The notes: a model not told the origin generated them from the letters alone. 64,000 nucleotides of DNA from Glaciimonas soli (GCF_009497155.1 NZ_WINI01000005.1:62001-126000), one strand, 5' to 3'; positions 9,478 to 18,878 are shown, counted from the first letter of the stretch. Made by a program: numbers and translations.

Positions 9478-10125
9478 TCATGCACCATTGTAGATATCTC
9501 TTAAATAGTAGTGATGCCGAACTTCAGGCTGAACGATATATGGATCCAAAACTGGATGTCCTTCGATGAATTTCGTTGTTTCTCTTTGTTCATAAACGGG
9601 TTGCACCGGTGCCACTGGCACCACCGCCATTACAGGTTCCGCAACCACCGCTTGATGCACTACTGGGTGATAGTGGGCATGATAGGCAGTATGCGTATGT
9701 TGTTTGTAATGTTTTTTACCGTGGTGAGTCGGTTTACAGCTGTAGCGATAAACAGGTTTCCCATGATATTTACCGCAATATCTCTTTTTACCCTTCGCGT
9801 GATGTGCGCCATGCATGCCAGAGCTTGTCTTCCCAGTGGCGACAGGTTTCATGGTGTCTGATGCTGCCGGAGCAGCTGAGGACATGTCGCCAGTATCAGC
9901 TTGGGTGGCCTGAACAGTTGTCGTCGTCTGACTGGTAACGTGATTACTCATCGCATTAGTCGCGCCCTGCTTCACATTATCTACCGCGGTACCGACAGCC
10001 GCCTTACCTGTTGTGACTGCATTGCCAGTGGCAGCACCGACTGCATTAGTAACCGTATTTTGCGCGATGGCTGGCAGAGCGAATGCAGCGACAACGGCAG
10101 TAGCTAACAATTGATTGATTTTCAT
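9478..10125 (-). CDS. exported His/Tyr-rich protein of unknown function
   Basis: 215 residues from MKINQLLATAVV, preceded by AAGGGA. An in-frame extension of 12 codons upstream has no ribosome site. Residues 1-22 are a signal peptide ending ALPAIAQ. The mature part has an Ala/Thr/Val-rich low-complexity section, then a basic His-rich core (HGAHHAKGKKRYCGKYHGKP, then HHGKKHYKQHTHTAYHAHYH) and a Pro/Val segment. Two Cys lie in the core. I do not recognise a family. The His clusters suggest metal binding in the periplasm, which is inference only. Confidence 0.75.
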   Translation of the reverse strand: MKINQLLATAVVAAFALPAIAQNTVTNAVGAATGNAVTTGKAAVGTAVDNVKQGATNAMSNHVTSQTTTTVQATQADTGDMSSAAPAASDTMKPVATGKTSSGMHGAHHAKGKKRYCGKYHGKPVYRYSCKPTHHGKKHYKQHTHTAYHAHYHPVVHQAVVAEPVMAVVPVAPVQPVYEQRETTKFIEGHPVLDPYIVQPEVRHHYYLRDIYNGA

Positions 10126-10521
10126 GTTTGATTCCCTTTTCATCATCGTTAATAAAGACACGCTTTACTCTTGAACTCACATCCAGCACACACAACGGTA
10201 AATTAGTGATGCGATGAATACAGCCAGATACTTGCTTCTTTATGCACTTAACGTAGGGCTTCGGTCAGAATGGGATAGGTGAAAAAATGGCGTTCTATCA
10301 ACCGAATTGTTTCCTGATTTAAATCAACTAGCGTTGTTTCAGGACTATCAAAGACACATATTGCATGGTAGACGCTTACCAATATCTACCTTGTGTAAAA
10401 AAAAGGAAAGGTCATTACGAAAAATCAACGGTAAATATTTTCTAGCGGTTGTCTCTATACAACATTTACTGCAAGGCTACATCAAAATCAAAAAATGCGG
10501 TTTTAGACGGCAAATTTCCTA
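10126..10521. other. gene-free gap between ugpQ and the His-rich protein gene
   Basis: About 400 bases, AT-rich, with no convincing reading frame, repeat or strong hairpin. The right half is the 3' flank of the leftward glycerophosphodiesterase gene, and the left part must hold the promoter of the His-rich protein gene. I cannot place either signal with confidence. Confidence 0.5.
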
Positions 10522-11313
10522 TTACATGATTTTATTATTTTCCTTGAATAAATCAATCCGGTCGGTACAAAAGCCGTCTACACCCCACCGCTGTATCTCG
10601 CTGCCACGCTCTAATGTATTTACCGTGTAACAAAACAAACCATATCCAGCTTGTTTTATCGCATCAACTTGCGCTGGCGATAAATGTTTGTGATTCGTAT
10701 GCAGCGTGATCGCATCCAACTCTTCCAGTTTGGGTTTCAAGTTTGACCAACCTTCGTCGGCAATATCATCCACTAAATATCCACGTGGAATAGCCGCAGC
10801 AGCAACCTGCGCAGCGCGTAATGCATCTATCGAAAAAGATGAAAACAACGGCAAATTGGCAAACGTTGTTGCGTCGGGGCGTTCAATATGGGCGGCGATC
10901 TCGGCCGAAAAAAACGCCAGGGTCTCTTGTGCCACAACATGACCGGTTTCTATCTCAAAACCTTCCACAGGTTTGATTTCAACATTCATCCAGATACCAT
11001 GCTGGCGGCAAAATTCCATCGCTTGTTGATAGGTACAAATCGGCTCACCAACAAATTCGGCACCAAACCATGCCCCTGCATCCATCGCTTTCAATTGCGC
11101 CGCGGTATATTCATTGATCTTGCCAACACCGCGTACAGTGCGTCCCAATATCGGATCGTGCATCAACATCGGCACGCCATCAGAGGACAGCATGACATCG
11201 AATTCCACCGCATGATATCCATACGACCAACCGCAACGCAAACCAGCCAAAGTATTTTCCGGCGCCAAAATACCACCACCTCGATGCGCAACGAATTTAG
11301 GATAGGGCCACAT
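10522..11313 (-). CDS. ugpQ: glycerophosphodiester phosphodiesterase
   Basis: Splits glycerophosphodiesters to glycerol-3-phosphate and an alcohol. 263 residues in the GDPD TIM-barrel fold: FVAHRGGGILAPENTLAG holds the catalytic His-Arg and metal Glu, VEFDVMLSSDGVPMLMHDP holds the next metal ligands and second catalytic His, and MNVEIKP the third strand. No signal peptide, so cytosolic like UgpQ. AGAGGTG precedes the ATG. The upstream serine hydrolase is 40 bases away on the same strand and may be co-transcribed. Confidence 0.93.
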   Translation of the reverse strand: MWPYPKFVAHRGGGILAPENTLAGLRCGWSYGYHAVEFDVMLSSDGVPMLMHDPILGRTVRGVGKINEYTAAQLKAMDAGAWFGAEFVGEPICTYQQAMEFCRQHGIWMNVEIKPVEGFEIETGHVVAQETLAFFSAEIAAHIERPDATTFANLPLFSSFSIDALRAAQVAAAAIPRGYLVDDIADEGWSNLKPKLEELDAITLHTNHKHLSPAQVDAIKQAGYGLFCYTVNTLERGSEIQRWGVDGFCTDRIDLFKENNKIM

Positions 11314-11352
11314 TTTTTCACCTCTGTTTACTTTGTTTTTTCAGCTTATTTC

Positions 11353-12315
11353 TTAGCTCAGATTCTGATCAAAAAACGCCACTACTTGCTGCTCTAACTT
11401 TAGCAAATAAGCGCCGCGATCAAAGCCCGGAGGATTCTCAGCCGCATCGCCAGCATCAGATGGCAACGTTGTTGCAGGTTGCGCCATGAAAGCAAAATGG
11501 CCAGCATTGCTGACCTCTTCAAAATGCGCTTGCGGCAAATGAGCACGTAACCAGGACGCATGATATTGCGCTGGCAGAACGCTATCTTTTTCGGCAGTGA
11601 CGATCTGTATTGCCGCGATCATCCGCTGCATAGACGCTGCTGTAAATAGTATCCCGTTCGGTGCCATTGCAAATACCGCTTTGATACGCCCGTCCATCAC
11701 ATCAACTGGCGCACTGTGTGTCATCGCCTCATCTGGATTCGCAACCAGCGTGCAAAATAATTGATCGTCATTAACGGCCTCACAATGCTGCTGCGCCAAT
11801 TGCCGGTCAGCGATACCGCCAGCCAGCGATAACACACTAAAACCACCGGCGGAATGGCCCAGGGCACCGATCCGCTCCAAAGGAATGTGATCTCGCCATT
11901 GCGGATCGGCCAACACAACATCGAGTAAGCGCGACAACTGAAGAGCGCGCTCAGAAAAATAATTCGGCGATAGTACCAGCGACCTGTCATTCCAGTTGTC
12001 GCCCGAATGTTGTAACGCGGCGACCAGATAACCATGCTGCGCCAAACGTTGCGCCAGGTTGTAATGTGCCATCAAGCTGCCGCCCGTTCCGTGCGATAGC
12101 AAGATCAAACCCTTTAATCCATTAGGTGGCAAATCGGGGACCCCATTAAACGCCACCACTGGTGAAAAAGGCCCCATCGTCATCAACCTTGTTGGTGAAC
12201 GTGTCGGATAAAATAAGACGGCGGGCATCGCTTGATGAGCAACATCATTATGATGATCGCTATCACGTACGGTCATTGTCCGCATTCCAGCTTGTAATGT
12301 GAGTTCTGCTACCAT
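11353..12315 (-). CDS. alpha/beta hydrolase, predicted dienelactone-hydrolase family
   Basis: 320 residues. The oxyanion strand LKGLILLSHGTGGS and the nucleophile elbow IGALGHSAGGFSVL mark a serine hydrolase. The acid is probably in TAEKDSVLP and the base His in VSNAGHFAFM. The N-terminal section, AGMRTMTVRDS followed by AVLFYPT, matches the predicted dienelactone hydrolase group (COG4188-like), whose members also include platelet-activating-factor acetylhydrolase-like esterases. There is no clear signal peptide. The substrate is unknown. Start chosen at the first ATG because the family core begins close to it. Confidence 0.82.
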   Translation of the reverse strand: MVAELTLQAGMRTMTVRDSDHHNDVAHQAMPAVLFYPTRSPTRLMTMGPFSPVVAFNGVPDLPPNGLKGLILLSHGTGGSLMAHYNLAQRLAQHGYLVAALQHSGDNWNDRSLVLSPNYFSERALQLSRLLDVVLADPQWRDHIPLERIGALGHSAGGFSVLSLAGGIADRQLAQQHCEAVNDDQLFCTLVANPDEAMTHSAPVDVMDGRIKAVFAMAPNGILFTAASMQRMIAAIQIVTAEKDSVLPAQYHASWLRAHLPQAHFEEVSNAGHFAFMAQPATTLPSDAGDAAENPPGFDRGAYLLKLEQQVVAFFDQNLS

Positions 12316-12386
12316 GTGGCGTCGTGTTCCTGATTATGACCCCGCATTCAATACCGCATTCAATACGTTAGATACGAGGTTTTTCT

Positions 12387-12692
12387 ATGTCATGCCAACA
12401 TTGTAACCAGTATGAACATTTAGCCCATAGCCAACAGATCAAAACTAGCAAAGGTCTGGATCGGGTGATCAAAAATATACGTATTGCCATGGACGATGGC
12501 ACGTTAGGAGATGTCGAAGCAACGTCTCCCTGCACAGCAAAAATGGTTTTCGATAACGATTGCGCAAGTGATTTTCTGGATTTGCGCTTCCGCTGCAACC
12601 ATTGCAGCCAGGATTTTGTGCTCAGTTGGCAAGCGTATGAAGACGAACGTGGCGAGGGAGAATGGAAGATAGAGGATCGCGAAGCTGAATAA
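12387..12692 (+). CDS. small conserved-looking protein with two CxxC pairs
   Basis: 101 residues, with ACGAGG seven bases before the ATG. CQHC at the N-terminus and CNHC at about residue 70 could form one zinc site. The tail is acidic (EDERGEGEWKIEDREAE). I do not recognise a family. It is on the opposite strand from its neighbours and ends about 60 bases before the hutH terminator hairpin. Composition and codon use look like the neighbours, so I take it as a real gene. Confidence 0.65.
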   Translation: MSCQHCNQYEHLAHSQQIKTSKGLDRVIKNIRIAMDDGTLGDVEATSPCTAKMVFDNDCASDFLDLRFRCNHCSQDFVLSWQAYEDERGEGEWKIEDREAE

Positions 12693-12752
12693 TGCGCATG
12701 CTGGAAAGCATGGCACTTTGCCATTTACTTCATTCATCTTACCAAAAAAACA

Positions 12753-12780
12753 CCCCTTTTCCGCATAACGGGGAAAGGGG
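12753..12780 (-). terminator. intrinsic terminator after the ammonia-lyase gene
   Basis: CCCCTTTTCC pairs with GGGGAAAGGGG (ten pairs, one G-T), followed on the minus strand by a run of seven T. It lies 60 bases after the ammonia-lyase stop. Confidence 0.85.
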
Positions 12781-12839
12781 CATAAAACATCCAACGAACA
12801 AGCAAAAAACAATTACGGGTACAACATTACTGCATTACA

Positions 12840-14474
12840 TCAAACAAACTGTCCAATCTTTGCGACTACGGCATCACGTACCGAACCACTGACCACAAAC
12901 GATTTTGCCATGACGATATCATTATGGAACCAGCGATCACCATCCAGGCAAGCTGGAATCTGACGACGAATCTCTTGATACGCAGCTTGCGTACCTTGTC
13001 CCAATACAAAACCTGGCAATAAATCCTCTGTCATCGTCAATGCCTGCGCTGCCAGCAACATTTCGACACCGATGATGTACTGAGTATTATCCAAAACCGT
13101 CGCCGCTTTACGCGCACACCAGGTTGAATTGGAAACGTGATCTTCGCTGTTACCTTTAGCCGGAATGCTGTCTACGCTACCAGGCATACACAAAGTTCGA
13201 TTTTCCATTACCAAAGAACTCAACGAACATTGCACCACTGGATAGCCAGTGTTAACACCGCGCACGCCGCTCATTAAATTGCGTGGCAAACCCCATGACA
13301 AAGTTGGATCTATCAAACGCGCAACGCGACGTTCGCAAATGCTGCCCAGATCAGTGATCGCCATCGCCATCAGATCCATCGCTTGTGCCAAATACTGGCC
13401 GTGGAAATTACCGCCAGAGATGATCTCAAAACCGCCACCATCTTTACCGAAAATCAAAGGATTGTCGGTTGCAGAATTAATTTCTTTATCAACGATGTTG
13501 TCGATGTAATCTAAAGCGTCAAATACCGGACCATACACTTGCGGCGAGCAACGCAGCGAGTAAACATCCTGAATCCGCGATGAGTAAGGAATATCGGTGC
13601 GACGTGATTCTTCCGGGAATTGCACAGCGCGTGCTTCATGCGTAGTGCGCGTCGAACCCTTCAATAATTTACGTACCACTGCTGCCGTTTTGATCTGACC
13701 TGCATGCGGGCGTGCTTGTTGAATCCGTGGATCAAACGCGGCCATCTCGGCCCGCATTGCTTCCAGGGTCAAGCCTAAAGACAAACAAGCATCTGATAAT
13801 AGATTGCGTGCGTCATGCGCGACTAATACGGCCACAGCCAATGAAGCGGTACAACCGTTGATCAACGCTGAAGCATCTTTCGCTTTCAGGTCGAATTTAA
13901 CTGGACCAACATTGGCTTTCGTAATCGCTTCCGGTGCGCTCATGCGCTGACCTTGATACATTACTTCGGCTTCGTCGAAACCAGCAATTGCCGCAGCCAG
14001 ATAAGACAAAGGTGCCAGATCGCCGGATGCGCCTACCGATCCTTTTTGCGGCATGATCGGGTGAATGCCTGCATTCAGGAAAGCCAGCAAACGGTCAACA
14101 ACTTCAACCCGCGGTGCTGAATAGTTACTTGCAAAAGCATTGGCACGCAACAGCATCGTAGCGCGGCTGACTTCTTCTGAAAACGGCTCGCCCATACCGG
14201 CGCAATGCGCTTTGATCAGTTGTGTCTGAAACAGCTCGATACTATCAACTTTGATGCGCGTGTCTTTCAACAAACCAACACCAGTGTTGAAGCTGTACAT
14301 CATCGGCGCTTCATCGTGCATCCATGTCGATTCGATATAGTCGCGGCTTTCTTTCAATGCATCGCGTGAAGACTGCGCCAATGTCACCTGCAAATGCGGT
14401 GCACGCGCAACGCTCATCACTTGCGCTGCAGTGAGGGTGAAACCGTCGATGCTGACGCTGTTGTTATTGCTCAT
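12840..14474 (-). CDS. hutH: aromatic amino acid ammonia-lyase, histidine ammonia-lyase-like
   Basis: Lyase of the HAL/PAL/TAL family. 544 residues, slightly longer than usual HutH (~510). The MIO prosthetic group forms from A149-S150-G151 in KGSVGASGDLAPLSY. Tyr60 (MYSFNTGVG) matches the catalytic Tyr, and His90 (KAHCAGMGEP) sits where HAL has its substrate-recognising His. The SVDSIPAKGNSEDHVS segment keeps the Glu but differs from the usual HutH text (SANQEDHV). None of hutU, hutI or hutG is here; it lies 179 bases behind puuD, separated by a structured element. The substrate may be histidine or a related compound. GGAG precedes the ATG. Confidence 0.85.
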   Translation of the reverse strand: MSNNNSVSIDGFTLTAAQVMSVARAPHLQVTLAQSSRDALKESRDYIESTWMHDEAPMMYSFNTGVGLLKDTRIKVDSIELFQTQLIKAHCAGMGEPFSEEVSRATMLLRANAFASNYSAPRVEVVDRLLAFLNAGIHPIMPQKGSVGASGDLAPLSYLAAAIAGFDEAEVMYQGQRMSAPEAITKANVGPVKFDLKAKDASALINGCTASLAVAVLVAHDARNLLSDACLSLGLTLEAMRAEMAAFDPRIQQARPHAGQIKTAAVVRKLLKGSTRTTHEARAVQFPEESRRTDIPYSSRIQDVYSLRCSPQVYGPVFDALDYIDNIVDKEINSATDNPLIFGKDGGGFEIISGGNFHGQYLAQAMDLMAMAITDLGSICERRVARLIDPTLSWGLPRNLMSGVRGVNTGYPVVQCSLSSLVMENRTLCMPGSVDSIPAKGNSEDHVSNSTWCARKAATVLDNTQYIIGVEMLLAAQALTMTEDLLPGFVLGQGTQAAYQEIRRQIPACLDGDRWFHNDIVMAKSFVVSGSVRDAVVAKIGQFV

Positions 14475-14520
14475 AATAGGTGCTCCAAAAATTCTGTTAA
14501 TTCATTTATGGTATTTCGAT

Positions 14521-14648
14521 ACCTCGATAAACCCTAGCCTCAGCTAAAGCTGACTTGATCCATTTATCGTTCCGAGAAGCGCAGCCGTACGCAGGTACGG
14601 TGAGCATCACAGGGACGATAATGGATTGCGCAGTAGGTTTATCGAGGT
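14521..14648. repeat. structured intergenic element, copy 1 (GAGAAGCGCA internal loop)
   Basis: Outer arms of 13 perfect pairs (14521-14533 with 14636-14648). A small hairpin CAGCTAAAGCTG lies inside. The main stem (14559-14573 with 14612-14625) is interrupted by the internal loop GAGAAGCGCA / GAGCATCACA and capped by GCCGTAC-GCAG-GTACGGT. The junction reads GATTGCGCAGTAGGTTT. The second copy at 20753 has the same loop with different stems. It is antisense-oriented to puuD and hutH if the plus-strand reading is the functional one. Confidence 0.8.
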
Positions 14649-14653
14649 GACCT

Positions 14654-15925
14654 TTACTTCGCGCCGGCCTGATACCACGTGCCAATCAACGCACGCTCGT
14701 CATCGGTGATATGCGTCATATTACCTAACGGCATAGCCTTCAACTGAACTGCTTGCTGATAAATTTTGTCAGCATTCTGATGAATCTGTGCTGGCGTATC
14801 GAACATGATACCTGCCGGTGCAGAAGCAAAACCAGGTTGGGTAGGTTGCGCTGAGTGGCAAGTTGCGCAACGTTGCGACAGTACTGCCTGCACGTGCGTA
14901 AAGTCCGCTGCTGGCGCAACCGCTGCTGCTGCAGAATTCACTGCACCATCCGTTGCTGCCGGCGCTGCTGCAGTAGCTGCAACTGGTGCCGGTGCCGGCA
15001 TTGGTTTCGGTGCAATCGCAATCGCTACTGCCAGCAACAAAGCAACGCCGGCGATAGGATAACCAATAGATACTTTACCTGCATGACGCAAGTTGAAGAA
15101 GTGACGGATCAACGCGCCAGCAGCAATAATCGCAGCCAGAATCAACCAGTTATAAGAATGGTTGTAAGTCATGCCATAGTGATTGCTGATCATGATGAAC
15201 AGCACTGGCAACGTGAAATAGTTATTGTGAACGCTACGTTGCTTGGCGCGTTTTCCGTAGATAGGATCTGGCGATTTACCGACTTTCATCGCATCGACTA
15301 ATTTGCGTTGTCCAGGAATGATCACCATCAACACGTTACCCACCATCATGGTACCGATCATGGCGCCAACGTGGATATACGCAGCACGACCACTCAACAA
15401 ATGCGTCAACACATAAGCTGCTGCGACAATGAACACATACATGACGATCCCGAGCAAACCTTCCCGCTTACCTAACGGCGAACGGCACAGTAAGTCATAC
15501 ACGGTCCAACCAATCACCAAAGTGCCGAGACCCACGCCGATTGCTTGCCATGTTGATAAATCAGCGACATCTTTGTTGATCATCATCGCCGAAGCGTTGA
15601 AGTAATACACGATGAACAACATCGCAAATCCGCTCATCCAGGTCGCATAGGCTTCCCACTTGAACCAATGCAAATCTGCTGGTAATTCAGCTGGGGCAAC
15701 CAGATATTTTTGTGGATTGTAGAAGCCACCGCCATGGACTGCCCATAATTCGCCGGACACACCTTTTTTGGCCAGATCTGATCCTGGCGCAGGTGGGCGA
15801 ATAGAGTTATCCAGCCATACGAAATAGAACGATGCGCCAATCCAGGCGATCCCTGTGATCAAGTGCAACCAACGCACCAATAAATTGAGCCAATCGACTC
15901 CGTACGACACCAGTAATGCGTCCAT
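14654..15925 (-). CDS. puuD: urate hydroxylase PuuD with C-terminal cytochrome c
   Basis: Membrane urate oxidase that converts urate to 5-hydroxyisourate, passing electrons to the respiratory chain rather than to oxygen. 423 residues from MDALLVSYGVDWL, with GGTGGAGA ahead of that ATG. The N-terminal ~320 residues hold about eight membrane helices (RWLHLITGIAWIGASFYFVW is the first) with conserved His. An Ala/Pro linker then leads to a cytochrome c domain with CATCH at residues 353-357 and the axial Met in KAMPLGNMTH. Divergent from the LysR gene. Confidence 0.93.
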   Translation of the reverse strand: MDALLVSYGVDWLNLLVRWLHLITGIAWIGASFYFVWLDNSIRPPAPGSDLAKKGVSGELWAVHGGGFYNPQKYLVAPAELPADLHWFKWEAYATWMSGFAMLFIVYYFNASAMMINKDVADLSTWQAIGVGLGTLVIGWTVYDLLCRSPLGKREGLLGIVMYVFIVAAAYVLTHLLSGRAAYIHVGAMIGTMMVGNVLMVIIPGQRKLVDAMKVGKSPDPIYGKRAKQRSVHNNYFTLPVLFIMISNHYGMTYNHSYNWLILAAIIAAGALIRHFFNLRHAGKVSIGYPIAGVALLLAVAIAIAPKPMPAPAPVAATAAAPAATDGAVNSAAAAVAPAADFTHVQAVLSQRCATCHSAQPTQPGFASAPAGIMFDTPAQIHQNADKIYQQAVQLKAMPLGNMTHITDDERALIGTWYQAGAK

Positions 15926-16330
15926 GTCTTCTCCACCTTCAACCAATTTTACGTTCGTCCGCCACTGCGGGCACTGCAGACGAGAGAGGCTTTTTTCCTC
16001 TCAACTCGGTCGCGAACTTTTTGAATTAACTAAGCTGACAGCTCCGCTGCGACCATTATTTTTTAATTCCGATGCATTTTTAAAAACAAGTGCTGCAAAC
16101 ACACAACACTTAAAAAATAAAAAGCTTCGGTTTTACGAAAGATAAACGTGTTACCCAATAAAAATATTGAAGATCACGTATATTTAACATACGCATATTG
16201 ATATACAAAATAATTTGAGCTAATCATACTTGCCACTGGAACAACCTGGTTTAACCTCAAAACACCAAGCTATCCATTCCAATCCGCATATACCAGCCTT
16301 ACATAATAAAAATCACAGAGACAAAACGCC
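15926..16330. other. divergent puuD/LysR control region
   Basis: About 400 bases without a gene. The half near puuD is GC-balanced; the half near the LysR gene is AT-rich and holds a clear dyad at 16177-16193. Promoters for both directions must lie here. Confidence 0.6.
16177..16193. promoter_or_regulatory. candidate LysR-type binding site
   Basis: CGTAT-N7-ATACG dyad in the AT-rich part of the divergent region, about 250 bases before puuD and 140 before the regulator gene. This is the spacing class expected of LysR-type boxes, so the adjacent regulator is the natural candidate. Confidence 0.5.
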
Positions 16331-17266
16331 ATGTCAAAATTACCAGACCATCTCGATATCCACCTTATACGCATACTGTACTTGTTGTTGTGCGAAAAAA
16401 ACGTTTCGCGGGTTGCCCTTAAACTGAATCAGCCACAACCCTCAATTTCCGCTTCCCTGCGTAAATTGCGCGAGCTGACGGGCGATCCATTATTAGTGCG
16501 TGGTGCACGTGGCATGGTGCCGACTCAGCATGGCGAGAGTTTATTGAAGCCTGCCAAGCGCATTCTGGATGAAACCGAACGCTTGTTCGTCCACAAAACC
16601 GCTTTCGTGCCGCAAGATGCTTCACGCACCTTCCATATCGCCGCGCCAGATTATATGAATACGCCATTTTTTCTGGAGCTCGTGTCCAGAATGCGGCGCG
16701 AATCACCAAAAAGTCGCATCGTGATTCATGCACTGGGGCCTGAAACTGATTACGTACGCCTGTTGTCCGATGGTGAATTAGATCTGGTTATCGCTAACTG
16801 GGACGAGCCGCCGCAACATTTGCATCTATCAAAGTTGTTTGACGACCCTATCGTCTGCCTGATGCGTGCTGACAGCGCCTATGCCAAACGCACTGCATCG
16901 GATGCCATGACGGTGGAAGACTATTTAAGCCTGCCGCACGTCGCCCCATGGCAAGTGCTGCCGGGTTATCACGGCATCATTGAAGCCTATCTGGATCGTC
17001 AAAACATGCGCCGCAATGTTGTCGTTGAATCAGCCTATTTCGGCATGTTGCCGTATATGGCCGCACAAACCGATCTGGTACTAACCACCGGCCGACAATT
17101 TGCGCTTTTTTATGAAAAAACCCTGGCATTGAAAAGCTTCACGCTACCAATTAAATTCCCGCCTATGCGTTTTTATCAACTCTGGCATGAACGCGTGCAC
17201 CAGGCTACGGAACACAAATGGTTACGTGAGCAAGTAGGCCTGGTAGCGAAGGCTATGGTGAAGTAA
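16331..17266 (+). CDS. LysR-family transcriptional regulator of the purine locus
   Basis: 311 residues. The N-terminal winged helix (HLIRILYLLLCEKNVSRVALKLNQPQPSISASLRKLRELTGDPLLVR) is typical, followed by a periplasmic-binding-protein-like effector domain with RTFHIAAPDYMNTPFFLELVSRMR. Divergent from puuD and 211 bases ahead of the permease gene, so it probably controls both arms in response to a purine intermediate. The effector is inferred, not seen. Confidence 0.9.
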   Translation: MSKLPDHLDIHLIRILYLLLCEKNVSRVALKLNQPQPSISASLRKLRELTGDPLLVRGARGMVPTQHGESLLKPAKRILDETERLFVHKTAFVPQDASRTFHIAAPDYMNTPFFLELVSRMRRESPKSRIVIHALGPETDYVRLLSDGELDLVIANWDEPPQHLHLSKLFDDPIVCLMRADSAYAKRTASDAMTVEDYLSLPHVAPWQVLPGYHGIIEAYLDRQNMRRNVVVESAYFGMLPYMAAQTDLVLTTGRQFALFYEKTLALKSFTLPIKFPPMRFYQLWHERVHQATEHKWLREQVGLVAKAMVK

Positions 17267-17362
17267 TTCTGCTGAAACAATGCTGCAAAAATGATCAGCA
17301 ATACAATCTTTTCAACTAACAAGGATATATCGACGCACCAAAATCCACTATCAACATGTGCG

Positions 17363-17392
17363 TATAGTTATGGGAATGGTTCCCTATAGTAT
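17363..17392. promoter_or_regulatory. imperfect dyad in the permease promoter region
   Basis: TATGGGAA and TTCCCTATA face each other across a two- to three-base centre, with looser similarity in the flanks. It lies about 90 bases upstream of the permease start. It may be an operator, but the symmetry is imperfect. Confidence 0.3.
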
Positions 17393-17477
17393 CGGATTAC
17401 ACAAACAGTACTGCCAACTAATAGGCATAGTTTGTGCATAAAAATATAACATTTAAATCCGAAAACTGGAGACACTC

Positions 17478-18878
17478 ATGACCACCACCACAGCTACTGA
17501 TCCAGTAGATGAAAAACTCCCTATGGGAAAACTCGCTGCACTCGGCATGCAGCACGTACTAGTGATGTATGCCGGCGCAATTGCCGTACCGCTGATCGTT
17601 GGCGGCGCATTAAATTTAGCCCGAAGCGATCTCGCTTTTTTAATTAGTGCGGACTTGTTTTGCTGTGGTTTGGTAACGTTAATTCAAAGTCTGGGTTTCT
17701 GGAAATTCGGTATCAAAATGCCTGTCATGATGGGCGTCACTTTTGCAGCGGTGGGACCTATGGTCGCCATGGCGGGCAATACTGATCTGACCATCGTGCA
17801 TATCTATGGAGCGGTGATCGTTTCCGGTATTTTCGGCGTCGTCATTGCGCCATATATGAGCCGCATGATGCGCTTCTTTCCTCCCGTGGTTACCGGCACG
17901 GTCATTACGGTGATCGGTGTTTCATTGATGGGGGTCGGTATCAATTGGGCAGCAGGTGGTCAACCAGTGATTGGCACATTGGTCAACGGTGTATTCACTA
18001 AAATCCCTAATCCCGAATATGGTGCGCCAATCAGCCTGGGCATTTCTGCGATCGTGCTGGTGTCTATTTTACTCATCACCAAATATGTCAAAGGTTTCAT
18101 TGCCAATATCTCCGTCTTGATGGGCATGATTATTGGTTTTGCGATTGCTCTGGCAATGGGGAAAGTTGATTTTTTTGGTTTGGAACAAGCAGACTGGTTT
18201 GCCATGATCCGTCCATTCCATTACGGCTGGCCGAAGTTTGATCTTGGTTCTTGTCTCAGCTTGTGCCTGGTCATGATTGTGACGATGATTGAATCAACCG
18301 GGATGTTTATCGCTCTTGGCGCCATTGTTGATAAAGAAGTCGATGACAAAACGCTGGCGCGTGGTTTGCGTACAGATGGTTTGGGTACCATCATCGGCGG
18401 GATTTTCAATACGTTTCCTTATACATCGTTCTCGCAAAACATCGGCCTGGTTGGTGTCACCGGCGTCCGCAGCCGCTTTGTTTGCGCTGCGGCAGGTTTA
18501 ATTTTGATACTGTTTGGTTTATTTCCGAAAATGGCAACAGTTGCTGCCTGCATTCCACAATTTGTATTAGGTGGCGCCGGCCTGGTGATGTTTGGCATGG
18601 TCGCAGCAACCGGCATCAAAATACTTTCTGGCGTCGATTTCAACGGTAATCGGAATAATCTTTTCATCGTCGCCGTCAGTATTGGTGCCGGCATGATACC
18701 TATCGTTGCACCAACTTTCTTCGACAGAATGCCACATTTCTTATCTACTATATTACATAGCGGCATACTGTTGGCATCCACCATGGCGGTATTATTGAAC
18801 CTGTTCTTTAATGGCAGCGGTAAAAATCAAGATTCCCGCGCCTATGCACTGGCAGCAGCGCAAAGTTCTGATCACTAG
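17478..18878 (+). CDS. xanthine/urate permease, NCS2 (NAT) family
   Basis: Inner-membrane proton symporter for a purine base, most likely urate or xanthine given the neighbours. 466 residues with 12-14 helices. The NAT signature is visible as SQNIGLVGVTGVRSRF, and ESTGMFIALGAI matches the TM8 substrate-site region. TGGAGA lies seven bases before the ATG. First gene of the rightward purine arm, 85 bases ahead of the uraD-allC fusion. Confidence 0.93.
   Translation: MTTTTATDPVDEKLPMGKLAALGMQHVLVMYAGAIAVPLIVGGALNLARSDLAFLISADLFCCGLVTLIQSLGFWKFGIKMPVMMGVTFAAVGPMVAMAGNTDLTIVHIYGAVIVSGIFGVVIAPYMSRMMRFFPPVVTGTVITVIGVSLMGVGINWAAGGQPVIGTLVNGVFTKIPNPEYGAPISLGISAIVLVSILLITKYVKGFIANISVLMGMIIGFAIALAMGKVDFFGLEQADWFAMIRPFHYGWPKFDLGSCLSLCLVMIVTMIESTGMFIALGAIVDKEVDDKTLARGLRTDGLGTIIGGIFNTFPYTSFSQNIGLVGVTGVRSRFVCAAAGLILILFGLFPKMATVAACIPQFVLGGAGLVMFGMVAATGIKILSGVDFNGNRNNLFIVAVSIGAGMIPIVAPTFFDRMPHFLSTILHSGILLASTMAVLLNLFFNGSGKNQDSRAYALAAAQSSDH

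Noticed and set aside
14570-14615. SAH riboswitch upstream of the ammonia-lyase or deaminase gene
   Set aside because: CCGAGAAGCGCAGCC resembles the first part of the SAH aptamer (CCGAGGAGCGCUGC), but the CAGGCUCGG and CGGCGCUCAC parts and the pseudoknot partner are missing, and neither gene belongs to SAH recycling.
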